A DNA stretch of 64,000 bases from Polytrichum commune (lineage: Eukaryota; Streptophyta; Polytrichopsida; Polytrichales; Polytrichaceae): positions 45,379,169-45,443,168 of the forward strand of contig OX485806.1 in assembly GCA_950295325.1 (NCBI GenBank). The letters are read 5' to 3'. The notes under the pieces were generated by a model. The model ran no database searches, was not told where the DNA came from, and worked only from the letters and a program-made list of their open reading frames with translations. Both the position numbers and the translations under genes were made by a program. Shown here one piece after another: positions 48,030-59,600 of this stretch. Position 1 is the stretch's first letter; each line of letters opens with the position of its first letter.

Positions 48030-49917
48030 AAACTCACTATATGTCTATATATATGGCTCAACATTCACAAACAACTATTTGGGTATCATTGGAGGGCCTC
48101 ATACATAAACACGAATAAACGTTCTAAAATAATTCAATGTCATGTGCAAACAATCTTTATTTTTCCATTTCAATAGACATGGACATCCCATTGTGATATT
48201 TTTTTTTTTCAAAGGCATTAAAATGATTTGTTCAATCATTATGCAGATGGTTGCACACCATCAGAGGACATGGTTTTCACATATGTTGACAAACATGTGG
48301 TCGTAAAACCCATTCCCATTCATAATGAAAAATGCATGGAACAATACACACGTAATTTTCAGGAGCACACAATACAAATATTTACATCGGTGTCCAAGAA
48401 CATTACGTATGCATATTGAAAATGGTAGAATGATATGAATGTAAGAAATATTAGTCATTTATACAATAGACAAGACTAATGTCAATGAAAGTCACGATAG
48501 AGAAAAAATATGAGTTGGGATATATGAACGGTCGTTTGTATATATTTCCACGTATTTTTGAGATGGGTATATATATGAACGAGCGTTCCTATGTTCCAAG
48601 CCATACTATATATGTCAAATAAAATATGGACCATCACCATTTTGATATTTAAGGTTGTTCCTTCATAAAATACATGCCATTCTATGTGTATTATGGGCAA
48701 ATGGATATGTGTGTGACATATCTACATCCATTCCTAGATCCTTGCCTAGCATATTTACAAACGTCTGTTCGTATATATCTCTGCCATATTATTTGTGTCT
48801 ATGCATAGATATATTAGGGGCAAATGAACGCGTGTAAGACATACGAACGTCCATTCATAAATCATTGGATGGCATATTTACAAATGCCCGTTCGTATATA
48901 TCACGGGTAGATCACTTAGTGCATTTTAAAAACGACGTGCGGCATAATATAGAGAGGATTAAAATCATTTGAAATAAAAATTATAAAGGAATTCCAAATA
49001 ATGAAGGGGCCATTAAATGTAGACAATCCCATTATAAGTAAATTAGATGGACATAAAATGTGGGCCATTATTTTTTTGTAAAATTAATATAGGGGCTGAA
49101 GATACGGATCCTAGAAGGTATGTTTAGTATGGTATGTAAAAGGGTTTAGGACTCACGGGGATGGATGATAATTGGGATTTCTGTCTGTCCAAAAACGGAT
49201 TAAAAGGAATATAGAGTACAAAAAATTGCAGTGACTTGGACAATATAAGTAATGGAAGGGTGCAAACAAATGGGCCATTTTTGAAATTTAAGTAATTATA
49301 GGGAGGCTTTAATTCAGCCTTTGAAGGTAAATAACCCCAAAACAAAAAAAACTCCCAGCCGCACGTGGTGCACAAAATGGCCTTAGAGTGACCTACCCGT
49401 GGTATATATCTCTGCCATATTGTTTGTGTTTATGCATACATGTGTGTATAGAGATCATTTCTAGATTCGTAGACCACACTCCTAGGTGGCATTTACAAAC
49501 GCACTTTCGTAAACTCCCGTCCATCCTATGTGTATTTTGGGCAAATGGATGCGTGTGCGACATACAAACGTCCTTTTGTAAACCCTTGAATGGCATATCT
49601 ACAAACGCGCATTGAAATGACAATCGGCATGATCTTCAATTATAGTTGTTATCAACCAAATGAAGCAATTCTCAATCCAACCAACATCGGTGGATAAGTT
49701 GGACAAGCCTATAGACCACAACATGGCCACATATAAGAAAGGTTGGTAAGATGAAAATATTTAGGGATGTACGGTTGAGGGTTTGGTATTAGGGTTTAGG
49801 GTTTGTGAAAATTGTGCATGTCCGGTAGTTAATACAATAGATTACACACACAAACTATATTGACTATCTAAAAACTCATATCACACCAATTCATGTGTAG
49901 CTCACATATGATACTAG
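48030..49917. other. AT-rich region with recurring ACGAACG / CGTTCGTA words
   Basis: No gene. The phrases CGTTCGTATATATC, CATATTTACAAACG and GGGCAAATGGATGCGTGTG recur at 48530-48910 and 49395-49615 and again near 53500-53640. A two-unit TTTAGGG stretch lies at about 49790. Confidence 0.45.
48700..49615. repeat. Two dispersed copies of a 200-bp repeat with ACGAACG words
   Basis: The block 'GGGCAAATG-ATGTGTGTGAC-CATAC-AACGTCC' followed by 'GGCATATTTACAAACG' appears at about 48690-48910 and 49395-49615, the second starting with the same CTCTGCCATATT.TTTGTGT phrase seen at 48780. A partial third lies at 53490-53645. Confidence 0.6.
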
Positions 49918-49922
49918 CCAAA

Positions 49923-51472
49923 TGTAAGCCCTAAACCCCCACCCTTAAGCGTTGTAATCCGGGTGGAAGCCTATGACTCACATGCACTTGCTTTATTGTA
50001 CCCCATCATTGTCCAATCCTCCAATGACATAGAATTCAAACACACAATTTCATTTAAGGAACCCAAGGTCACAAATATTTAAAAAATATTTCCTTCCTTG
50101 TGGTCACTGCCACAACACAATAACGTGGCAAATCCTCCCACAACCCCCTCAAGCACTAAACTCCCTCCTAATAAGCCCTTTTAATCTTGGGTTAGGGCTG
50201 ATGCCAAGTCACACATTTGGGTGTTGACCTATCTTCCTACCACCATAAACTAATGGATCTAATCTATCCTAATGACTATTTCCTATCTCCTACCCTTACT
50301 ACTATCCCAACTAAATATTAATTGAACTCCACATCTTCACAAAGCCTTCTCCTTCCCAGTTGTCGTGTAATGTTTAAGCAGCTCCTCCTAACCTCGAGCA
50401 GGAACCAAACCCCTCTGCCCCTGTCCAGTCACCCAACTGCCACAGCTGTTCACCTCAACTGGACTCTATTGCCGACCTTCTTTGGCCCTTGGGTATCAAT
50501 CCCAGCCTCGCTCCAACAGCAAGAGTTACCAGCCTCCTTTTAGCAGACATAGTGACCAATTCCAGCTCTTGTGCCGTCTATATTAGCTATTGTCTTGACG
50601 ATGGCCAGACCTTTAAGGTCTTACATGGTCGAGTCCAGAGGCTAAGATTACACATTTAGGCAGCTCCGAACGCTTGCAACCGTCCCCCTTGAGCCACATC
50701 CTCACTCGCTGAAGCTCTCGGCAATGCAATAAGTTTAAAAATCAAAGCACCCCCCTTGAAACCTACAATGGCACCCTGCCCATACCTCCGTAAATTGATG
50801 AATGTTTGATGCCTCTTGAGCAGCTCCTCTCTGAGACGTGAACCAGCCTTCATCCTTCTGTTGTCACTTCCCCCATGTTGCCACAGATGCCTCATTCCAG
50901 GCAATCTAGAGCACTCGCTCGCTTCCCCCTCGACGCCTCCTGTCACCGAAATAATCAATTTTTTCATCCGCAGAGGCACTTCTCGACTTGGTTGAATGAT
51001 TCGGCCACGGTCTTCAAATTGGCGACCTTACTGGTGCCTCCCAGGGATAGCTGCCTAGCGATTCCAATGCAAATGCCTCACTGCCCACAACCCAAGTGGC
51101 TGCCTCCACCATTTTCCTTCCTTCTCTGCTCCGGAGATTCCCTTTCCCGGTCTCACATCAGCCACCCTACAGACACCTCCTCATTTAGCCATGAGCTGCA
51201 ATATGTAACCGCATCCAGCCGCATTCGGCCACATCCACACACATCAAAAATTGCTCACCCCACCTTTCTTGCCGCTTGCACACCACCGCCGCTGCCGCAT
51301 TCCGGACCGAGAGCTAAAAAACTGAGAGGATGATCCTGAAAAACTCACAGAGTCCCCTGGATCCGGAAATCCATAAGCCCAATCTGGACTTGGGAAGGAC
51401 CACCTCCTTCCTTAAACAAACATAATTCTAACCTTAAACGAACAATTAACATCAACCAATGCCACTCCTAAC
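49923..51472 (-). mobile_element. LTR-like element, family I, copy 4, reverse orientation, 5' end not found
   Basis: On the plus strand it starts TGTAAGCCCTAAACCCCCACCC, the reverse complement of the family I 3' end, followed by the GTAATCCGGGTG block and a TTTATTGTA / TTTAAAAAATATTTCC region corresponding to the shared 3' portion. Left flank GCCAA. No matching right terminus was found, and another family member begins at 51473. Confidence 0.6.
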
Positions 51473-52640
51473 TGTCAGCCACAAACCCCCACCCTTAAGC
51501 GTCGTAATCCGGGTGAGAGCCTGTGGCTCACATACTCTTGCTTGAAACCCACTTAGCCTTCAGAACTGACTTCCCATGCTCCAACAGTGGAAATGTCCAA
51601 CACACACTTTTATTCAGGAAGCACGAGGTCAAGAGTATTTAGAAATACTCCTCACCCTCGTGGTCATTACAAATGCCCATTCAGAAATACTCCTCACCCT
51701 CGTGGTCATTACAAATGCCCATTCAGAAATACTCCTCACCCTCGTGGTCATTACAAATGCCCATTCCCAATATAAATCACACCCACACAAAACTTCCTTA
51801 CTTACTAACATGAACTATCCTAGACTAATGATGGCTACCCGAATTGAACAGGTCGGCTTTAGCCTAATCCTAATGCCTAAATCAATTAGTGACTCAATCC
51901 CCCCTTGCTTAGATTCATTAAGCTTCACGGCAGTTTTCTCCCATCCATAGGCTAGCCCCTTCCTAATCCCAAATTTAATCTCGGAAATGCTCCATTCACC
52001 CAACTTAATTTAATGAATCACCTACACTTAACCCCCTTCAATCAGCTACAGTCCAGGTGGCCTCTGTGGTTCTTTTCATCCTTCCTGGTCCGAGTTTGGT
52101 CTGTCCTCCCAGGGATGCAGTCTGAAGCCATTACCTCCCAGGACGGTCACCCTGTAATGCCAGTAACCGGCTCTCTTACCCAGTTGGCAGTCGGCAGCGG
52201 TGGCTCAGTCCACCTCCCAGTCCTCACCTTCCCAACGAATGCCTCAAGGTCCTCCTACGACCTTGAGAGGTTGCGGCCTCACCTACAGATTACCCGCAAA
52301 CAGCACCCCAGCTGCTCACTGGAGCGATTTCCTGTCCGCTCCAAAGCGGTTACCATTTGCGATTACGGTCCTCGGATGAATTTTGAATGTTCAGTGGGTT
52401 GAATGACGAGGTGCCTCACCGCTCTGGTGCTGCCTTACGTCTGAATGCCGACCACACCGCTTGCCCTTGTGAGGTCGAATCCTATTGAGAGGACCGGTCG
52501 ACATTGTCCAGTCCCCTCAATCCCAATTACCCCCGCCACTCTCACCTAATGAATCTGCATTCTCGACATCAACTCGCATTTGCCTTAAACCCTTCACGGA
52601 TTCAGTCATTTGTTTCTTCTCCCCTGGCGACGTCAACTGG
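51473..52640 (-). mobile_element. LTR-like element, family I, copy 5, reverse orientation, truncated
   Basis: It starts TGTCAGCCACAAACCCCCACCC with the GTCGTAATCCGGGTGAG block. The left flank CTAAC is not found again to the right. The right border near 52640 is where coding-like sequence begins. Confidence 0.55.
51641..51766. repeat. Three perfect copies of a 42-bp tandem repeat
   Basis: Units at 51641-51682, 51683-51724 and 51725-51766 begin AGAAATACTCCTCACCCTCG and end AAATGCCCATTC. The unit corresponds to the single AGTATTTCTAAATACTT region in other family I copies, so it is a local expansion. A 14-codon period makes false reading frames. Confidence 0.95.
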
Positions 52641-52649
52641 ACAAAATGA

Positions 52650-54530
52650 AAAGAGTTCAAGGTGCTATACAACATCAATAATGCCTCGATGTACAATTTG
52701 GTCAAGAAGCACATCTTTGTTCTAAAGCTGAAGGGGAACAAAAGATCCCAAAAAACAGAGACGAAACCCGAGGAGCTGCAGCGGTACATCTCCATCTTGG
52801 AAAGGAAGAGGAATGCCATATTTGAAGGTGTAGCAAGATTTTATATGGTGAGAATATGGTTGGAGAGGACAACGTTTTCCAGGTGGGACGACACCATCAG
52901 CAGGGTTGAGGTAAGGGAGGACCGAAGGGGGTGGATTTTGCGCTTATCGATTTCCTGGGTGCATCAAGGCAAAGGGCAAAGGGGGTGCCGATTTACAACC
53001 CCTTCATGGAAAAATTCATGAAGTTCAAATTGCTAGCCATAAGGTAGCCACACGTATGACTGTGAATTGTATAACAAGGGAAGGTCTTTGTTGTCACCAG
53101 GTTATACGAGGACACGATCAAGTTCCAGTAAAACTTCTTTCTACAACACATATGTGCCTACGAAGACGGAAGGGATCGTGGACATCAATGAGGCCAAGGG
53201 CAACAAGTAGGTGGGAGCGGTGAGCCTCATCTTCTTGACGTACAATGTGCTTAGGAATAAGCGAGCACCCATCAAGTCAAAAAACATGTTCAAATAAATA
53301 TATAGTATCCCTCATCCCTCTCCAAAGGATCTCTTGCAGGAGAGGTTGTACACGGTCTTCCTAAAGCTGGAGCTCAGGATGGAGTCCTACATCTATGTCT
53401 TGTAGGGTTTGGCAATGAATGGAGAGATGAGTTACCAACGTGTTTGGAGGTGGTAAAGTTATGTACGCTGCCATGGTAAGCCATCTCCTAGTATGTTTTA
53501 CGAACGCTTGTTTATAAAACATTGTATGCTACATTTTTCAATCATCTTCAACATTCAACGTTTTATTCTTTGTTATGATTAAATGGACTGAAATTATTTT
53601 CTCACTCAAAGGATTGATGTTTACGAATGCACGTTTGTATATGACTGACTCAATTGCCTCTGTATCTCAGATGTTGGGGTTGTGCATCAACACATATGTT
53701 GACGCCATCAACGAGGTGGAGTACAAGGTCCACAAGTCAAAGGCGTCGACAATGGACCTTAGTGACATGGCCGCCCCTTGGACGGACTTCAACATGCCCA
53801 TCATGGAGACATACAACGATGAGCCCGTTCCTTCCGTCAACGTGGATGTAGTCGTCCAAGCTTTTGACATCACCCTTCTCCGAATAAAGGCCCGAGCGAT
53901 AAATCCATCCAACCCGTTAGGGACTCCGGGTGGTTATACGGGATTGTCGGCGGGCGCCACCCAAGATGTACTCCTTGCGTGAATTGTTGGCGCAGAGGCC
54001 CTTGGCACGCCATGCGGCTGTTCAACGTCGGTGTTCCCAGGCCCAGATTGGTGGTCCCTAAAATGAAGAACCTTGATATCCTCGACCAACGCTCCCGTCC
54101 ATCCTTGGACCACTTCTGCAACACACAACGGAGGATGAAGAAGACTCCGTATGTGGAGTTGCTAGAGGGAGCAATCATCAAGGTCTCTGACGAGGACAAG
54201 GGGGACATGGACATCATGGTCGAGCTTAGGGTGGAGTTTGACAAAAACAAGAAGATCAAGGATGAGGCGCTATCCGTTGCCGAGTTTTACGCCAAACTTG
54301 AGTAAAAAATGGAGGACATGGTGGCAGCTGTAGTGGAGAATGCCAGGAAGATGTCCATCATTGAGAAGGAACTGGAGGCCTCCAATGCAAAAATGGACGT
54401 GATATTGGAGATGTTGAGCAAGATGCAAAGCTTTGCGACAGCCCCTCAGCTAGCTTACCCTTTCCTTGCTGAATATCCTTCCCAATACCCCCCGCACGGT
54501 CTATTCTCAGGTGGACCTTCCTACTAGTCA
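52650..54530 (+). pseudogene. Unrecognised decayed coding region with coiled-coil C-terminus
   Basis: Consecutive segments read like protein but change frame. They are a basic stretch with KKHIFVLKLKGNKR and ELQRYISILERKR (about 52662-52860), then YNPFMEKFMKFKLLAI (about 52985), then LLQERLYTVFLKLELRMESY (about 53330). After these comes MLGLCINTYVDAINEVEYKV (53670) with PWTDFNMPIMETYNDEPV, followed by DQRSRPSLDHFCNTQRRMKK (54090). A charged helical end (KMEDMVAAVVENARKMS) stops at 54525 after a Pro/Tyr-rich tail. Stops separate these at least four times. The order suggests one long protein of a lineage-specific or transposon-encoded family. I do not recognise it. A family III element begins 37 bp beyond its last stop. 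Confidence 0.5.
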
Positions 54531-54566
54531 GTGCTTCACCCAATGTCGGTGGGGACTCTTCCATCC

Positions 54567-56083
54567 TGTGGTACTTTTGGGCCACCCCCTTTCGAGGGAG
54601 CCTAAAAGTATCACACAAGCCCTTCGGTAAAGGTAGCCTGCACTTGCAGGTGCCCAAGCCAAACCCGGATGATAGGTGTATAACGTGAGTAGTTAGATTT
54701 TTAAGGGAGATTAAATATGCGTCGTAGTACCTCCGGAGGTTGGGCCTTAGTTTTTTTACTAGTGTGGCTCTAAACTCCACTTACCAATTTCATATCTAGT
54801 TCTAACCTTAACCTACAACCTATTCTACACGCAGACGCACCAGCCTTGAAACCAAGGCAATCCTAGTTTGTGAATTATAATGGTTATAATACACACCAAC
54901 CGGGTGTGACTCATACCACCCTAGCTCAATGAACGGAATAACGACAATTTGATGGACCATTCAATTCTTCATATTTCTTTACTTAGTTCTATTTAGTTTT
55001 CTAAGCGGGAGAACTTGGCCTAAGTCCCACCCTTCACACAAATTTTTTCTTAATTACTTACTTTCGTTTGCACCTCCTACTTCACTACATTCACATATTA
55101 GGCATCATCCCTTACCTGATTGGTGCACCTCTTACCTCGGAACCTTCTAAGGCCTCGTGCAGGTCCTTTGAAGGTTGAGTGACATCTCAAACCCATTCGA
55201 ACATCAATGGTTCGAAGGGTGGTATCACTCTACCGAGTTAAGTTTCTGATTCGGGTCTCTTGCCAACAAGGGTTCACGATTTATTTTGTATGTTTTGATT
55301 GTTAAATGTATTTACACTGGATAGACCACGAAATACAACTCAATGGGACCAGGGTGACGGACGATCTGTAGGTTCAACCTGTTGCGCAATCTTTATAAAT
55401 TGGGGCCATTACTCCCAATCTATGGGGCCAACAACATAATAGTGGATTCGCGGGTCATTAATCCCACCTTTCCACCAACAACATTAAGAGTGATTATGTC
55501 GGTGATTAATCCGACTTACCACAAACGAAACTTGCTAATAAATGAAGCTACTACCACAAAACATACCAAGGGCCCCGAAAACAATGGAGTTGGGTATTCC
55601 CTTGGCGGTCAAGTGGTCAAGCCACTTGACCTTACGAGATAGGTGAGTGGGTTTAGAGATGCGTACCTTAGCCGCGCTCCCTCCAACCCTAAATGGAAGG
55701 CTAGCGTTAGTAAATTTACCTCAATTCTCCTCGGTTGATTTGGACTCGATGGAGGCCGAGCCACTACCTCCTTCCTTGCTCCACTTCCCGAGCGTCGACC
55801 TTGCCTCCTTCTTTGTAACTAGTTTGGTAGTTTAAAATATAAAGTATTTATTTTGCACTGTAATTTAATTATAAGCATAATATTTATACTTAGTACACCT
55901 AATTATCTTTCCAATGATCTAAAAATCACTTTAATCGGATAAGAATTGCAAAAGTTATGAGGGTTGGAAGTGTGAGGTCGATTCAACTGACCCTTCCAAT
56001 CCACCTATCTACCTTCTGACTTAAAAAATTCATAGCACATTCTTTATTACTTGGATCTAGGCTTTTCTTATGCCACGTCTTAC
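54567..56083 (+). mobile_element. LTR-like element, family III, copy 3, truncated at the 3' side
   Basis: It begins TGTGGTACTTTTGGGCC and aligns closely, in inverse orientation, with 42236 back to about 40845. After CTTGGATCTAGGCTTTTCTTAT the similarity ends. The left flank is CATCC; no right duplication was found. About one third of the full element (39395-40840) is missing. Confidence 0.8.
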
Positions 56084-56231
56084 TGCCATGTTTGACGCAA
56101 ATTTCTTTACTGGATCATAGCATTAAAATAGTCAATTTGTTAATCACAGGACCCCTGGAGATAGATCGAAACCCCTCGGCCAGTGGACTTGAGACCCGAA
56201 ACAAACCATTCATAATTTTTTACCTCAACGG
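56084..56231. other. Junction sequence, unassigned
   Basis: Short unique-looking stretch between the truncated family III element and the inverted repeat. Confidence 0.3.
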
Positions 56232-56400
56232 GGTGTTGTGTCACACCGGGAAAAGCTATTTTGCGAGCGGTGAGCGGTAAGTTTTATAGAATATTGAATT
56301 TTTGTTAGGGTTTACATACCCTATGACCGCTAACTTTTGAAATATTTATATATTTTATTGATAAAAAGAACCTATATCCGTGGTGGAGGGAATTTTTTTG
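56232..56400. repeat. Inverted copy of the repeat at 6926-7086
   Basis: It carries GCTATTTTGCGAGCGGTGAG and CCTATGACCGC, the reverse complements of landmarks at 6926-7086. It lies about 200 bp past the stop codon of gene copy 3. Confidence 0.75.
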
Positions 56401-56606
56401 AATGGCAGTGCATGATAATAATGAAGCACATTACCGCTTACTATGGGATACTCATTCAATATACATACATATGGGATACTCAATGAATTCACAAACATTG
56501 GTCTATTTGAGCATATAATATTGTAGTAAATATTGCGAAATACTATTCATCAAATGGGAACATATGCGGCATTGAGAAATGAATGGTAGTCAGTACAATG
56601 ATTAAC

Positions 56607-59600
56607 TCAGCTCCCATCCGAGGAGTCTTCACGATCAGACTCTAGAGCTTCAATATCACATAACTCAATACATCTACATGGATAAGATTTAGGAATAATA
56701 GTACGATAAAATCCACTACCTAGTTCAATTGCAGTGTCATTTGCGTAGGAAGGGAGATCCCAAGTCTTTGGAGGACTTGGATAAAACGTAGGGTCACAAA
56801 AGCAAGGGCGGTGACTAGGATAGCTCATTGGTCCATATCTGCAAATTCCAAAAGCACCATGGTTAGGGTTCCATATTAGATACAACGACGCTCAAAAGTA
56901 AAACAAATGTATGAGAAAATGTTCAACAAACTCACTTACCGAATCGAGACTTCTTCACAATTCTCGGGACCACAACTACATCACCCTCCGGGTCCTCACT
57001 ACTTGCCGTTGCTCCATAATTTACCTCAGGAGCAACACTCGAGCGAATCAAGGGTTTAAGTACGGCATGGAAAATGGCCTCATCAGCCTCTAATGCCACA
57101 ATGTGACGCTCGACATTGCGGGACGCATGGATGGAAGATCCTGCAATAACAAGAATGACAATAAAATTAGTGTGATTTCTCTGGAAATAACAATAAATAG
57201 TTAAAGATGTGAGCTGGCAGATTGAATTAACATACCCATAGCAGCAGTGCAGTCTAAAACAACATTTCCAGGGGAGGTAGAACTCTGAATTAGCATCTGC
57301 ATTAAAAGAGTAGACTTCTCTCTTGGACCTCGCCACGGCGTGGGTCCATTCATGAGCTGATCCTCACGAGAGACGAGGTTCTGTAGAATATCGTCTCTTG
57401 ATACATCTACCCCGTGTCGGTCAAGAGCAGGAACAGGTTGAAATGAGAACTTGGAAGCAGGCTTGCCAGGCATGGTCCTCACCACCAATGTAATCCCGAA
57501 ACGCATAGTCTGCCATGGTCCAAAATTAATGAACTTGTCAACTGAGAACAATGAACCAAAAATATGAGAAAATCAATATGTAGCATTCGTGTCAAACAAT
57601 GTTTTAAAATTGCACAAAAAACAAAGAGTAAATTAAATTAGAGAATTAACTTACAGTGACACCTTGATTAATCGGGGACGTCAGATGAAGGCGGTTCATA
57701 CCCCACCACTCTTTCCGAACTTGAAAACCAAAACACTCACAATATCCAAGAATCATGGCTTTTGTAGTCATTCGAAAAGGGTGAAATAAAATGATGGCCC
57801 CGTCATCATGCAAGTGGTTATCTGCAAAATCAAAGATTGGCTGTAGCCACTCGTCAGTTTCTTGATTCCAGGCAGGAATCGACGTTGGTGGGTTGGAGAT
57901 CCCTGGAACGGGCAAGCCCTCTGGGATATCAACAAGTATCAAGTCCAGACAAGGCTGGACACCGGTAGTCCCCTTGTAGAATCGAACTTTGCTTTTGGAA
58001 TGTTGTTCAATAAACAAGCACACCCAGAAATTAGTACATCTCCACCAAAATATGGGCTTTCAAATGGACAAACATATCTAACCATATAACAAATTAACCT
58101 TATAACACATAAACTAACCTTATATGAGATTAGCCTTACAACACACAAACTAACCTTAGATCAGATTACCCTTATAACACACAAATCTAACCTTATATCA
58201 GATTAGCAATATATCAAGCCTATCTAACCTTATATCAGATGACCCTTATAACACACAAATCTAACCTTATATCATATTAGCCATATATCAAGCCTATCTA
58301 ACCTTACAGTTCAAACTAACTTTATATGAGATTAACCATAAAAGAAACCTATCTAACCTTATATCATATTAACCTATTACCTCACAGTTCAGATTAGCCT
58401 TATAGCAAGCATATCTAACCTTATATCAAATAACCCTTATATGAAGCCTATCTAACCTCATACCAGATTACCTTGATAATGTTCACTCAAATCTAACCTA
58501 AGCTTATATCAGATTTCACTAACTAAGCTTATATCATATTCAACTAACTAAGCTTATATCAGATTATAACACAGAGTTATAACCTCATTTCAGATTACAC
58601 CTATAACACACAATTCTAACCTCAATTCATATTACACTTATAACACACATTTCTAACCTCAAATCAGATTGACCTTATAACACACAAATCTAAAAGCATA
58701 TCAGATTACCCTTATAAACCAAATATGTAAAATCACATCAGATTACACTTATAACACACATATCTAACCTCATATTAGATTGACCTTATAACACACATAT
58801 GTAACCTCACATCAGATTACACTTATAACAAACATATCCAACCTCACATCAGATTACACTTATAAAAAACATATCCAACCTCACAACAGATTACACATAA
58901 AACACACATTTCTAACCTTATTTCAGAATGACCTTATAACACACATCTATAGAAATGTAGGTGGCAGAGTTTGAATACCAAAGAATCTGTCTCGGTACCG
59001 AGACACTCAAATTCGGCCCTAACTAAGCTTATATCAGAGTGCCCTAACTAAGCTTATATCATATGTCACTAACTAAGCTTATATCAGATAATCCTAATAA
59101 CCAACATTGCAAATTAACCGTATATCATATTTACACATAAAACATACATTTCTAACCTTATATCAGATGACTTTATAACACACATATCTAGAAATGTAGG
59201 TTTTAGAAAATACCAGAAAATCTAATACCAGAAAATTTGTCTCGGGACCGAGACACCTAAACTCGGCACTAACTAAGCTTATATCATATTTAAGTAAGTA
59301 TGCTTATATCAAATTTAACTAATTAAGCTTATATCATATTTCACTAATGAAGCTTATACCAGACTACCCTAACTAAGCTAATATCAGATGTCACTAAGTA
59401 AGCTTATATCAAATTACCTTAATACCCAACATTGCAAACTAACCTGATATCAGATTACACTTATAACACACATATCTAACCTCACATCAGATTGACCTTA
59501 TAACACACATATGTAACCTCACATCAGATTACACTTATAACAAGCATATCCAACCTCACATCTGATTACACATAAAACACACATTTCTAACCTTATATCA

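Noticed and set aside
49783-49806. Plant-type telomeric TTTAGGG units
   Set aside because: Only two units plus a variant; too short for an interstitial telomere.
51587-51811. Open frames on both strands with 14-residue repeats
   Set aside because: Artefact of the 42-bp tandem repeat, whose length is a multiple of three.
55382-55642. 86-codon frame also found at 41557-41297, which looked like a conserved protein
   Set aside because: Both lie in equivalent places of two closely related LTR-like elements; the older copy near 17330 does not keep the frame, so similarity is by descent of noncoding DNA.
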